In this document: positions 43,736 through 61,604 of the stretch, in pieces
How the letters are laid out: each line of letters starts with the position of its first letter
Numbering within the stretch: position 1 is the stretch's first letter
Assembly: GCF_001613505.1 (NCBI RefSeq)
Contig: NZ_BDCM01000008.1
Location: forward strand, 124,001 to 188,000
Direction of reading: 5' to 3'
Source of the DNA: Nocardia mikamii NBRC 108933
GTDB taxonomy: Bacteria > Actinomycetota > Actinomycetes > Mycobacteriales > Mycobacteriaceae
DNA length: 64,000 bases
Program-made: the position numbers and the translations under genes
Notes under the pieces: generated by a model
What the model was told of the DNA's origin: nothing
The model's database searches: none
The model's input: the letters and a program-made list of their open reading frames with translations, nothing else

Positions 43736-44200
43736 GTGCCGCCTGTGACAGTTGCCGCCGATGATCCCGCCCGGGCCGATGTGCGAGCGCTGGCCGCCCG
43801 CCATCTGGCCTTCGCGCGGGCGCATACCCCGGCCGACGCCGTGTTCGCACTCGACCACGACGCGTGGGCCGATCCGCACCTCATTCTGGTCACCGCTCGC
43901 CGCGACGGGGTGCTGCTGGGTATGGGCGCGGTGCGCGATCTCGGTACCGGGCACGGGGAACTGAAAGCGATGCACACCGACGAAGCGGCGCGCGGACATG
44001 GTGTCGGCACCGCGATCGTCACGTATCTGCTCGCGTTCGCACGCGCCCGCGGGTGGGTGCGGGTGAGCCTGGAAACCGGTATGGGCGAAGCGTTTCGGCC
44101 CGCACGGATGCTGTACGCGCGGTGTGGATTCGTCGCCTGCGGCGCCTTCGGCGACTATCTCGACACCGGGACGAGTGCGTTCATGACGCGCCAGGTGTGA
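43736..44200 (+). CDS. GNAT family N-acetyltransferase
   Basis: The product is 154 residues, one GNAT domain. The acetyl-CoA loop is EAARGHGVGTAIVTYLLAFA, preceded by the beta4 strand GELKAMHTDE, and the C-terminal MLYARCGFVACGAFGDY is the typical splay and helix 4. It would acetylate an amine with acetyl-CoA; the target is unknown. The start may be GTG 43736 or GTG 43745. It is divergent from the recombinase gene (65-nt gap). Confidence 0.85.
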   Translation: MPPVTVAADDPARADVRALAARHLAFARAHTPADAVFALDHDAWADPHLILVTARRDGVLLGMGAVRDLGTGHGELKAMHTDEAARGHGVGTAIVTYLLAFARARGWVRVSLETGMGEAFRPARMLYARCGFVACGAFGDYLDTGTSAFMTRQV

Positions 44201-45796
<1,596 letters not shown>

Positions 45797-45809
45797 TCAC
45801 GCACCGGAG

Positions 45810-46586
45810 CTAGGTCGCGACACCGAAGGTGCGGGCGGTGGCGACGGCGGCGAGACGGTCGTCGCTGCCGGTGTCCCGCAGCTCGACCCGACCGACGCCG
45901 CCCCGCACCGTCGCGGTGGCCGTCACCGGACCCACCTTGGCCGGTTGCAGATAACGCAGGCCGAGGAAGCCGAGGCTGTCACCGGGCGCGAGCGACAGCA
46001 CGGCTTCCTCGGCCGCGACGGCGATGAGACCGCCGTTGACGCTGCCCGCCGCGTTGAGCACGTCGTCGGTGCGCGGGAGGACGGCCACGCCGGGACGCAC
46101 CCGTTCGCAGCCCAGGCGTTCGGCCAGGGGAGTGGTGAGCCGGTCGCGCCCGGCCGGCATATCGAGGCTGAGTGCGCGGGGAAGTTGCAGGTCCGGGTCG
46201 GGTGCGACCATGAAGGACGCACCGGCCAAGGCCAGCGGTTCGCCGTCGACGGCGAAGTCGATCTCGGCCACGAAGACCGACCGGCCCACCTTCACGGTGC
46301 GGCCGATCGCCTCGAGGTGCCCGGCCGCGGGCGCGGGCCGGTAGAGGTGAACGTCGAGTTCGAGGGTCACCGGAACCCGCGGATGCGTTACCAGCGACGC
46401 CAGCAGCCCGGCGACGGTATCGGCCCAGGTGGCGAGGATGGAGGTGCGCAGATGCGCGGTTCCCGGCGCATGCAGTTCCGGCACGATGGTCGCGCCACCG
46501 TGCACCTCGTCGCCGGCGCGCCGGGTGGCGAAGCCGAGTTCGAGCAGCACATGGCGGCGCGGGGACAGTCTGCTTTCGACACTCAC
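45810..46586 (-). CDS. Double-hotdog thioesterase-like protein
   Basis: The product is 258 residues. Two hotdog-like halves are visible: ~30-130 (HLRTSILATWADTVAGLLASL, VTLELDVHLYRPAP, VGRSVFVAEIDFAVDG) and ~165-258 (NAAGSVNGGLIAVAAEEAVLS, LGFLGLRYLQPAKVG). This is the PaaI-like acyl-CoA thioesterase layout, or an acyl-ACP/CoA binding protein. GTG 46586 has GGAGGAG upstream. It is convergent with rox (13-nt gap) and lies downstream of the enoyl-CoA hydratase gene on the same strand, so the two may form an acyl-CoA unit. Confidence 0.78.
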   Translation of the reverse strand: MSVESRLSPRRHVLLELGFATRRAGDEVHGGATIVPELHAPGTAHLRTSILATWADTVAGLLASLVTHPRVPVTLELDVHLYRPAPAAGHLEAIGRTVKVGRSVFVAEIDFAVDGEPLALAGASFMVAPDPDLQLPRALSLDMPAGRDRLTTPLAERLGCERVRPGVAVLPRTDDVLNAAGSVNGGLIAVAAEEAVLSLAPGDSLGFLGLRYLQPAKVGPVTATATVRGGVGRVELRDTGSDDRLAAVATARTFGVAT

Positions 46587-46670
46587 GGCATCTCCTCCGG
46601 TCCGGTGCGTCCCGGCAGGGCCACACACGAGCGGATTGATTCTACTGCAAAGAGAATCACATTCTCGCAG

Positions 46671-47432
46671 CTATCGCGGGGCGCTGATGCGCGCCTTCAT
46701 CGCCGCGAGCCGGGCGGCGAATTCCTCGGAATCCAGCGATGCCACCTGCGGGACGATCTCCGCGTCGACGGCCTCGGCATGCGAGTCCAGTGTGCGCGTG
46801 TGGCGCATGGTGCGTTTGGTGGTGATCAGCAGCTCGCGCGGTGCCTCGGCCGCGCCGGCCGCCAATTCGACCGCGGCGGAAACCAAGTCGTCGTGGTCGC
46901 CGAGCACGACACGATGCACCAGGCCCGCACTGTGTGCCGCGTCGGCATCGAGGATCTCGCCCAGCAGCGTCATGGCCGCAGCCCGCTGCGCACCGACGGC
47001 GCGCTGCAACATCCACGTCATGCCGCCGCCCGGATGGATGCCCAGCCGCAGGAATCGCGCATCGAACCGGGCGCGCGGCCCGGCGAGGCGCACATCCGCG
47101 GCCAGGGCCAGATTCAGTCCCGCGCCGACCGCGGGCCCGCCCACCGCGGCGACGGTGGGCAGCGAACACTCGGCCACGGCGAGGAATCCGGCGTAGATGG
47201 CCCGCAGTCCCTGCTCCGCCGCCTCGCCCAGTGCACTGAGGTCGGCGCCCGCGCAGAATGCCGGGGGAGCCCCGGTGATCACCACCGCGTGCACGCCGGG
47301 ATCGGCCTCCGCCTCGGTGATCGCCGCCGCCAGCTGCTCGGACAGCGCGACTGTCAACGCATTTCGGCGCTGGGGGTCCGATACCGTCACCACCGCGACC
47401 GTATCGCGCCGCTCCACCGTGATCTCCGCCAT
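46671..47432 (-). CDS. Enoyl-CoA hydratase/isomerase family protein
   Basis: The product is 253 residues, usual for crotonases. [17 protein letters not shown], the oxyanion-hole strands [14 protein letters not shown] and [25 protein letters not shown] in outline, and [16 protein letters not shown] are characteristic. The second catalytic Glu position reads GGGMTW rather than the GxxxE of active hydratases, so isomerase or another crotonase activity is possible. ATG 47432 starts the fold. It is divergent from the NRPS gene across a 506-nt gap. Confidence 0.87.
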   Translation of the reverse strand: MAEITVERRDTVAVVTVSDPQRRNALTVALSEQLAAAITEAEADPGVHAVVITGAPPAFCAGADLSALGEAAEQGLRAIYAGFLAVAECSLPTVAAVGGPAVGAGLNLALAADVRLAGPRARFDARFLRLGIHPGGGMTWMLQRAVGAQRAAAMTLLGEILDADAAHSAGLVHRVVLGDHDDLVSAAVELAAGAAEAPRELLITTKRTMRHTRTLDSHAEAVDAEIVPQVASLDSEEFAARLAAMKARISAPR

Positions 47433-47938
47433 GGCGTCATCGTAAGGGAGTGTGCGGCGGCACACCCGCTCGCCGGCAGCGCTGCTGATCCGAAAGGGTC
47501 GGTCCGCGCATTTTCCGGCGCATCACATGAACGACCGGAAAAGCAGATCGAAACGCTTTACCGGAATTCGAGTAGTAGGCAGGTGCGTGCATTGTCGAAA
47601 TTAGAATCCGACTCGTACTTTTGTATATAAGACTTTAGGGCATGGCACCTTGGGGCAATATCGCGCGGCCCGGGCATTGCTGTAACCGCAGGTGTGAAAT
47701 ATCCTGCACTGCAACGCAGTCCGGCCGAGCGCCGGCGGACCGGCATTGACACACCATCTGCGCCGGATTACTTTGGTCATCAATACAAGCGAGCGCTTGG
47801 TCGTTGCAGTGTCGCAACGTGAATGCTCGATGTGAGCATATTCGTCGAGCGTATTCGTTCGGAACCCGGATCACCATATCTCTGCGCTGGATCGGTTCGG
47901 ATTTCGTCCTATTCACCTGCTCCATCCGGGGGTTGTTC
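47433..47938. promoter_or_regulatory. Upstream region of the NRPS gene
   Basis: These 506 nt hold no gene that I can support. A TATATAAG patch lies near 47623. A perfect palindrome CAAGCG-AG-CGCTTG (47787-47800) looks like a TetR-type operator. GTTGC-N6-GCAAC (47804-47819) follows at once. The region presumably carries the NRPS promoter and its control sites; the regulator may be the TetR encoded at 57704-58309 or the LuxR-type protein at 60094 (inference). Confidence 0.4.
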
Positions 47939-55198
<7,260 letters not shown>

Positions 55199-55233
55199 CA
55201 CCTCCGGATCCTCTTATCCAGCAAGGACATTCC

Positions 55234-57750
55234 GTGAATTCTTCTGTCAAGTCCGCGATAGTCGTCGGAGCCGGCATCGGTGGTCTCACCACCGCGGCGG
55301 CGCTGCGCCGGGCCGGCATCGACGTGGTGTTGTGCGAGCGCGGCCCGACCTTGCGCGCGGCCGGATTCGGGCTGTCGCTGCAGTCCAACGCGATGAACGC
55401 GCTGCGCACCCTGGACCTCGGCATCGACGAGGAACTGCTGCGAGTCGGCGGGCAGGCGTTGTCGGCCAGTTATCGCCGCCCGGACGGCTCGGTCATGCGC
55501 CGCGTCGATGTGGCGCCGACCGAGGCCCTGCTGGGCGCCCCGGCCGTGGTATTGGCCCGGCCCGATTTGCACGACGTCCTGCTGCGCGCCTGCGGCGACG
55601 ATCTGCGGGTCGAACTGGACGCCGACGTGCTCGGATTCACCGAAACCGGCGACGCGGTCGAGGTGGAACTGGCCGACGGCCGCACGCTGAGCGCGGACGT
55701 GCTGATCGGTGCGGACGGCATCAACTCCGCGATTCGTGGCCGGTTGCACGGCCACTCGGCCCCGCGCCCCGGGGAATTCGTGTGCTGGCTCGCGCTGGCC
55801 CGGTTCGATCGCCGATTCGTCGAGGTGGGTGAGTCGGTCCAATACTGGGGCACCGGACAGCGGTTCGGTATCAGCGACCGCGGCGGGGGCCGCGTCTATT
55901 GGTGGGGCACGCAAACCACCACCGGCGAACTGGCCGCGGACTGGCCACACGGCAAGGACGACCTGCTGGCTCGGTTCGCGGACTGGGCGCCGGAAATTCG
56001 CGAAATCATCTCCGGCACACCGGAAGCCGATATCCTGGCGCTGCCCGCGCAGGACCGGCCCGTACTGCCGGCCTGGGGGAGCGGGCGAGTCACCTTGCTC
56101 GGCGACGCCGCCCATCCGATGCTGCCCAGCCTCGGCCAGGGCGCGAACGCCGCGATCGAGGACGCGATCGTGCTGGCACACGCACTGGCCACCCACGACG
56201 ACGCCGAGACCGCGCTGCGGGTCTACGAGCGGCGACGGATTCCGCGCACCACCATGTTCGTCGACGAATCGCGCAAACTCGGCGAACTCGAGCAGACCGT
56301 CGACCCGGACCGCGTCGCGGCGCGCGACCGCTACATGTCGAGCGCGGACGGCCACACCCGCAGTCTCGAGCCGATGACCTGGCCGGGCCTGGGCGACCCG
56401 GACACCACCGCCGCGCTACCGCGTGCGCTGTCCGCCCTGGAACGCTGGCATTGGACCGTGGACCGGGTCGCTCCGCTGCACATCGTGTCCCGGGTGCGTG
56501 TCGCGGGAGATCTGACCGCCGATGCGGTGCGCACAGGTCTGGCCGCGCTGGCCCGGCGCCACCCGATGCTGCACGCCGCGGTGCGCAGTGACGAGAGCCG
56601 CGACCCACTGTTCGTGCCGTTCGCCGTACAGCCGATTCCGTTGCGGGAGGTCACATCCGGCGACTGGACCGCCCAGATCGACACCGAACTGCGGGAACGC
56701 TTCGCGGGCAGCACATCCGGATCGGGTGACGCGCCACTGCTGCGCGCCACGCTGGTCACCGTCGCGCCCGGTGTGCACGACTTGATCCTGACCTCGGTCT
56801 ACACCATCGCGGACGCGGTGACGACACTGTCGTTCGCCCGCCAGGTGCTGGAGTTCGCCGCCGCCGGTACGACCGGCTGGGTGCCGGAGATTCCGGCTCC
56901 CGCCGCACCGGAAGACCTGCTGCCCGGGCAATTCCGGGATACCGACGGTCAGCGCGCGGCCCTGGGCCGCTCGATGGCGGCCGCCCAGGCCGATGAACGG
57001 CTGAACCTCGTGCGGTTGGCCGTCGAGGCCGAGGTGCGACCGGCGCAGCGTTTCACCAGAGCGACGCGCCGGGTGGTGGGCGGATCCGAGTATCGGGCGT
57101 TGCTGGCGGCCTGCCGCGAGCACGACGTGCTGCCGGAGAGTCTGGTGGCCGCCGCGCTCGCGCGGGCCGCCGCGGCGGATACCGGTGCGGCGCATGCGCA
57201 TTACCCGATCGGCGTCTCGGTGCAGTTCCGGGAGCATCTGGACCCTCCGCTGGACGACACCCGCACCGGGGCGTACCAGGCGATGATCGCCGTCCCCACC
57301 GCCGCCGGGCCGCCGCTGTGGGAGGCAGCGGCCGGCTTCGAAAGCGAATTCGCCGCGCGGGTGCGGCAACGCCGGCATCTCGGGGGCCTGCTCGGGATCG
57401 CGCACATGATGCCCGAGACGCCGGACCGGGTGGACCGGGTCGTCGCGCAACTGGATGCCCGCGGCCCCGGCAATCTGTGCATGACGGTGGTGGACACCCG
57501 GAATTTCCCGGAGCGCATCGGCGAGTGGGAGGTCACCGGCGCCGAATTCGTCTCCGGTATGTCGATCAGCGGTCTGCTGATGCTCACCGTCGGACTCGGA
57601 TCGGACGAATTGTCGCTGCATCTGGGCTATGTCGAAGGGCTGCTGTCCGCCGCTCGCGCGCAGGCACTGGCCGATGCCCTCGTCGAGGCGCTGCGCAGCG
57701 TCGTCAGCGCCGGCCTGCCAGGCCGTCCCATGCCGACATCGCGGCAGTGA
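55234..57750 (+). CDS. Flavin monooxygenase fused to a condensation/PapA-like domain
   Basis: The product is 838 residues. Residues 1-~385 are a class A flavin monooxygenase: VVGAGIGGLTTAAALRRAG, DVLIGADGINSAIRG, and VTLLGDAAHPMLPSLGQGAN. Residues ~398-830 look like a condensation or PapA-type acyltransferase: ALERWHWTVDRVAPLHIVSRV in outline, LARRHPMLHAAV, and a C-terminal EFVSGMSISGLLMLTVGL...HLGYVEGLLSAARAQALADA. The catalytic HHxxxD site reads VYTIAD (~523), so both His are gone. GTG 55234 has AAGGA well spaced; ATG 55195 overlaps the NRPS stop (ATGA). It is co-transcribed with the NRPS and probably oxidises its product; the second domain may only bind. Confidence 0.85.
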   Translation: MNSSVKSAIVVGAGIGGLTTAAALRRAGIDVVLCERGPTLRAAGFGLSLQSNAMNALRTLDLGIDEELLRVGGQALSASYRRPDGSVMRRVDVAPTEALLGAPAVVLARPDLHDVLLRACGDDLRVELDADVLGFTETGDAVEVELADGRTLSADVLIGADGINSAIRGRLHGHSAPRPGEFVCWLALARFDRRFVEVGESVQYWGTGQRFGISDRGGGRVYWWGTQTTTGELAADWPHGKDDLLARFADWAPEIREIISGTPEADILALPAQDRPVLPAWGSGRVTLLGDAAHPMLPSLGQGANAAIEDAIVLAHALATHDDAETALRVYERRRIPRTTMFVDESRKLGELEQTVDPDRVAARDRYMSSADGHTRSLEPMTWPGLGDPDTTAALPRALSALERWHWTVDRVAPLHIVSRVRVAGDLTADAVRTGLAALARRHPMLHAAVRSDESRDPLFVPFAVQPIPLREVTSGDWTAQIDTELRERFAGSTSGSGDAPLLRATLVTVAPGVHDLILTSVYTIADAVTTLSFARQVLEFAAAGTTGWVPEIPAPAAPEDLLPGQFRDTDGQRAALGRSMAAAQADERLNLVRLAVEAEVRPAQRFTRATRRVVGGSEYRALLAACREHDVLPESLVAAALARAAAADTGAAHAHYPIGVSVQFREHLDPPLDDTRTGAYQAMIAVPTAAGPPLWEAAAGFESEFAARVRQRRHLGGLLGIAHMMPETPDRVDRVVAQLDARGPGNLCMTVVDTRNFPERIGEWEVTGAEFVSGMSISGLLMLTVGLGSDELSLHLGYVEGLLSAARAQALADALVEALRSVVSAGLPGRPMPTSRQ

Positions 57751-58309
57751 CGACGGCATCCAGGTCGGCGCGGGTGGCACCGTCGCGGGCCTGGATCGAC
57801 ATGCCCTGCTGGACTGTGGTGTAGAAGGCGGCCATCGTGTCCACGGCCGCGTCGTCCGGAAGGTCGCCCTCCGCGACGGCGCGTCGCAGCCGGGCGGCGA
57901 TCGCGGCCTGCATACCGCGCCGAAGGTCGGCGAGGTGCGCCCGGACATCCGGGCTCAGCGCGCTCCACGTGGTGGCCATCACGACCATACATCCCGGCGG
58001 AGTCGCGGGATCGGTGTAGAAATCGGCGCTCGTGGACAACATTTCGTCCACCGCCTCCCGGGCGCCGGGCGCGTGGTCGAGCGCCTGGCGCGCCGGACAG
58101 CCCGCGATCGAATCGTAGAGCTCGACAGCCTCACGGAAGAGTTGTTCCTTGGAACCGAAGCAGGCGTAGATACTGGGCGAGGCGATTCCCATCGCGGCCG
58201 TGAGGTCGGACATCGACGTCGCCTCGTACCCGTCGTTCCAGAACGCCATCATCGCCTGCCGCAGCGCGGCGTCGCGGTCGAAGCTCCGGGGACGACCACG
58301 CTCTCCCAT
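57704..58309 (-). CDS. TetR family regulator
   Basis: The product is 201 residues. The HTH (~5-55) reads GRPRSFDRDAALRQAMMAFW, SMSDLTAAMGIASPSIYACFG and SKEQLFREAVELY. The C-terminal domain is that of the common TetR_C_16/AcrR-like class with FYTDPATPPGCMVVMATTWSA in outline. ATG 58309 is used rather than the adjoining GTG 58312. It is divergent from an MFS exporter with a palindrome between, so it probably represses the exporter. It overlaps the convergent fusion gene by 47 nt. Confidence 0.88.
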   Translation of the reverse strand: MGERGRPRSFDRDAALRQAMMAFWNDGYEATSMSDLTAAMGIASPSIYACFGSKEQLFREAVELYDSIAGCPARQALDHAPGAREAVDEMLSTSADFYTDPATPPGCMVVMATTWSALSPDVRAHLADLRRGMQAAIAARLRRAVAEGDLPDDAAVDTMAAFYTTVQQGMSIQARDGATRADLDAVVTAAMSAWDGLAGRR

Positions 58310-58352
58310 CACCTACCACCTTCCCTGCTCACACGAAATATGTGTCGCCCGT

Positions 58353-58368
58353 TCAAGATATCTCTTGA
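58353..58368. promoter_or_regulatory. Palindrome between tetR and MFS exporter genes
   Basis: TCAAGA-TATC-TCTTGA is a 6-bp inverted repeat with a 4-nt centre; AGATATCT within it is itself a perfect palindrome. TTGACG (58365-58370) overlapping its right arm could be the -35 box of the exporter gene. The position suggests the TetR operator. Confidence 0.55.
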
Positions 58369-58431
58369 CGTGGCTTCCGAGGCGCTGCTACCTATTCTGT
58401 GTCAGCCGACAAAGAAATTGAGGACGCGGAC

Positions 58432-59907
58432 ATGACAACGGAACGTAACCCTTGGGGGGCGCTCGGCGCGCTGTGCGTGGGCTACTTCATGATCCTGCTG
58501 GACATGACGATCGTTGCGGTGGCGAACCCGGCGATCATGAACGGACTGCACACCGACATGTCCAAGGTGATCTGGGTGACCAGCGCCTACCTGCTCACCT
58601 TCGCGGTGCCGCTGCTCATCACCGGTCGCCTCGGCGACCGGTTCGGACCGAAATATCTCTACTTGGGGGGTCTGGCGGTTTTCACGCTGGCGTCGCTGTG
58701 GTGCGGCTGGGCGGGCAGCATCGGATCGCTGATCGCGGCGCGGGCTGTGCAAGGTCTCGGCGCGGCGTTGATGGCGCCACAGACGATGGCGGTGATCGGC
58801 CGGATTTTCCCGTGGGACAAGCGCGGTGCGGCGATGGGCGTATGGGGTGCGGTCGCGGGCATCGCGACGCTGGTCGGGCCGATCTTCGGCGGTGCGCTCA
58901 TCGACAACGGCGGTTGGCAGTGGATCTTCTATGTCAACGTGCCGATCGGATTGATCGCGTTCGCGTTGGGCGCGTGGCTGATTCCGGTGCTGCCGACCAA
59001 CCGTCACCGCTTCGACATCCCCGGAGTGATTGCCGTCGCGATCGGAATGACGGCGTTGGTGTTCGGTATCCAGCAGGGCAACAGCTATCACTGGGCGGGC
59101 TGGGTGTGGGGATTGATCGTCGGCGGTCTCGTGGTTCTCGCCTCGTTCCTGGTCTACCAGAGCCGGGCGACGATCGAACCGCTGGTGCCGCTGAGCCTGT
59201 TCCGCAACCGCAACTTCTCGCTCGGCAACGTCGCGACCGCGGCGCTGGCCGCCGCGACGACGGCACAGATGGTGCCGTCGTACTTCTATCTGCAGACCGT
59301 TCGTGATCTGTCCCCGACCCGGGCGGCGCTGGTATTCGCCCCGATGGCAGTCGTTTCCGGCGTCCTGTCGCCGGTTGTCGGCAAGCTCTCCGACAAGGTG
59401 CCGCCGCGCTATCTGCTGACATTCGGCTTCGCCGTGTTCACCGCGGCGGTGTTGTGGTTCGTCGGTCTCGCCACCCCGCACGGCTCCATCGCGTGGATGT
59501 GCGTGATGTCTGTGGTGTGCGGTATCGGCAGTTCCTGCATCTGGGCGCCGCTGCCGGCGACCGCGCTACGGAGCCTGCCGCTGGAGCGGATGGGTGCTGC
59601 TTCGGGCATCTACAACACCACCCGCCAGGTCGGCTCCGTGCTCGGTAGTGCCGGAATCGGGGCACTGCTGACCGCGCGCATGGCGGCGCATTCGCTGCCC
59701 ACCTCGACCGGCGAAGCCGGCACCCTTCCCGACGCGGTCAAGGCGCCGTACTCCTCGGCCCTGACGGACTCCTTGTACCTCACAGTGATTCTGCTCGCGG
59801 TCTGCACCGTCGTTGCTGCGTTCTTCACCTCGACCGAGACGGCCGGTGCCGTGGCGTCGCCGGAGCCGGACGAGCAGGCGCGGGCCGACCTGACCGCTCG
59901 GAGCTAG
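58432..59907 (+). CDS. MFS exporter, DHA2 (EmrB/QacA) type
   Basis: The product is 491 residues. Fourteen hydrophobic helices are expected; landmarks are LLDMTIVAVANPAI (motif D1), GRLGDRFGPKYLYL (motif A) and GVWGAVAGIATLVGPIFGG (motif C). It uses the proton gradient to export drugs or metabolites. AGGA lies ~8 nt before ATG 58432, which is preferred over GTG 58399. Next to the NRPS locus and under a divergent TetR, it may export the peptide or give self-protection (inference). Confidence 0.9.
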   Translation: MTTERNPWGALGALCVGYFMILLDMTIVAVANPAIMNGLHTDMSKVIWVTSAYLLTFAVPLLITGRLGDRFGPKYLYLGGLAVFTLASLWCGWAGSIGSLIAARAVQGLGAALMAPQTMAVIGRIFPWDKRGAAMGVWGAVAGIATLVGPIFGGALIDNGGWQWIFYVNVPIGLIAFALGAWLIPVLPTNRHRFDIPGVIAVAIGMTALVFGIQQGNSYHWAGWVWGLIVGGLVVLASFLVYQSRATIEPLVPLSLFRNRNFSLGNVATAALAAATTAQMVPSYFYLQTVRDLSPTRAALVFAPMAVVSGVLSPVVGKLSDKVPPRYLLTFGFAVFTAAVLWFVGLATPHGSIAWMCVMSVVCGIGSSCIWAPLPATALRSLPLERMGAASGIYNTTRQVGSVLGSAGIGALLTARMAAHSLPTSTGEAGTLPDAVKAPYSSALTDSLYLTVILLAVCTVVAAFFTSTETAGAVASPEPDEQARADLTARS

Positions 59908-60093
59908 CCGGTCCGACCCGGCGGATCCGGCCCGCGCCGAGAAGAGCCGCGACTTCTTCTTCCCTGCCCCGGGAATTCACGGCTGAACCAATTATGTTGG
60001 GCCATGGTATTTTTGAGTCATCGACCTTGCTGTGCCCGCGAAAAAATCGGCACGGTCCGTCGGATGAATCCATGAAGCGTTCGAGCGTGGGGG

Positions 60094-60480
60094 ATGTCGA
60101 GGATGGATGACGTTTCATCGGGGCTCGCCACAGCGGGGGCGGACATCACAGGGGCCGGGTCCGCGGTGACCGCGATCGGACAACGGACTCCGGTGGCAGC
60201 CGACCATTGGAACGACCGGATCGACCGTGTACAGAACCTGTCCGAGCGGGAGCTCGATGTGTTCCTGATGCTGGGCGCGGGAAATTCCAACCGCACCATG
60301 GCGAAACAACTCGACATCGCCGAGCGCACCGTCAAAGCACATATCACCCATATCCTGGCGAAGCTCGGTGTGGAATCCCGACTTCAGGCCGGTCTCGTCT
60401 CGTATGCGTTCCAGCTGACCTCGGACGTTCGAGGCAGCCGGGACCAGTCCAGCCCGCTCCTGCACACCAAATCCGCCTGA
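60094..60480 (+). CDS. Small LuxR-type HTH regulator
   Basis: The product is 128 residues. Residues ~46-105 form a GerE/LuxR-type HTH: NLSERELDVFLMLGAGNSNRTMAKQL in outline, DIAERTVKAHITHILAKLGV and SRLQAGLVSYAF. There is no receiver or ligand domain; the first 40 residues look disordered. Such single-domain LuxR proteins often sit at the edge of biosynthetic loci and act as activators. The start may be ATG 60094 or ATG 60103. The 186 nt upstream contain AT-rich patches but no clear box. Confidence 0.78.
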   Translation: MSRMDDVSSGLATAGADITGAGSAVTAIGQRTPVAADHWNDRIDRVQNLSERELDVFLMLGAGNSNRTMAKQLDIAERTVKAHITHILAKLGVESRLQAGLVSYAFQLTSDVRGSRDQSSPLLHTKSA

Positions 60481-60516
60481 GCCCCGATCCGCCGGAGCCC
60501 GAACACGTTTCGAGGT

Positions 60517-61095
60517 TCAACTCGAGGTTCGGCCGTCCAGCGACTCGCGCAGGATATCCGCGTGCCCGGCGTGCTGCGCGGTCTCGGCGATCAGATGCAT
60601 GAGGGCCCGCCGCACGCTGCGCACCCCGCCCGCCTCGTGCCACGGTGCCTCCGGAAGTGGATGAGTGGCCGCGAGGTCCGGTACACCGGCGATGATCTCC
60701 TCCGTGCGTGCTGCGATCTGCTCGTAGCGGGTCAGGATGCCGGCAAGTGTTTCGCCGGGCAGCATCACGAAGGTGTTGCGGTGGTCGATCGCCCATTGCG
60801 GATACTCCCGCGCGGTGCCGGCGGCGAAATCCGCCCAGGTGACGCCCTCGGGCAGCTCGTAGTTCATCGCGGAGGGGCCCTCCACGACGAACCGCAGCCA
60901 GTTGTCCTCCATGGCCGCCACATGTTTGACCAGCCCGCCCAACGACAGTGCGCTGACGGTGGGATGCGCGCCGGCCTGCTCGTCGGTCAACCCGTCGACG
61001 GTGGTGCGCAAGGCGGCGCGCGCGGCGGCGAGCTGGGCGAGCAGATCGGCCCGTTCGCCGTCGAGTGCGGTCGCCGGGGTGTTCTCGATGGTCAT
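60517..61095 (-). CDS. DinB/DUF664 family protein
   Basis: The product is 192 residues. A four-helix DinB fold is indicated by ERADLLAQLAAARAALRTTVDGL, LGGLVKHVAAMEDNWLRFVV (first metal His), and ALMHLIAETAQHAGHADILRE (HLIxExxxHxGHxDxLRE, last metal His). This is the actinobacterial DUF664 branch, related to mycothiol-dependent enzymes, but the substrate is unknown. AAAGGA precedes ATG 61095. It is convergent with the LuxR-type gene (36-nt gap). Confidence 0.88.
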   Translation of the reverse strand: MTIENTPATALDGERADLLAQLAAARAALRTTVDGLTDEQAGAHPTVSALSLGGLVKHVAAMEDNWLRFVVEGPSAMNYELPEGVTWADFAAGTAREYPQWAIDHRNTFVMLPGETLAGILTRYEQIAARTEEIIAGVPDLAATHPLPEAPWHEAGGVRSVRRALMHLIAETAQHAGHADILRESLDGRTSS

Positions 61096-61604
61096 TGAGA
61101 GTCCTTTCGGTTGTTGTCGACTCGGCACCGACAATCGCAGGGAACTAGGTCGGATCCTGTCCGCTTGTCGCCAGCGGGAGAAATCACGGCGTGGGCCGCC
61201 ACCGCTCGGATGCGGGCCGGCGGCGACGGCTACCGCTATGGGTCACACCTCATCGTGGTCGCCTGCCTCGCCGCTGACGAGATGAGACGCGCGATCCGGT
61301 GATCCGGCCAGTCGTCGGCACCTGCCTGCCGTTGCGCCCGAAACTGCGAGCGCGGCCCTGAGGCGATTGGTACGCGCGTACCGCCGAGCACAGTTTTTCG
61401 GTAGTTGCGTTGGAATTACGTTTAGTTGTTTGCGACCAAACGTAAACGTAATCGCTGGAGCGGATTGGACGGAGAAGTGCGGGTCTGACCTCCGATAAGG
61501 TTCACTTATCGGAGGTCAGGACGATATGGAATCGGTTGCCGCTTCCCGTCTTTCGTTTCGTGTCATTCCGTTGGATACTACGAAACAAACGCTACGATTC
61601 CCCT
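61096..61604. promoter_or_regulatory. Intergenic region with three palindromes
   Basis: These 509 nt show no gene that I can support but hold three strong inverted repeats. ATTACGTTTA (61415-61424) and TAAACGTAAT (61443-61452) enclose GTTTG-CGAC-CAAAC (61428-61441). CTGACCTCCGATAAG (61485-61499) pairs perfectly with CTTATCGGAGGTCAG (61505-61519) around GTTCA. GTTTCGT (61555-61561) and ACGAAAC (61580-61586) flank an 18-nt spacer just before the GTG at 61605. All lie upstream of the coiled-coil gene and are AT-richer than the surroundings. Confidence 0.6.
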
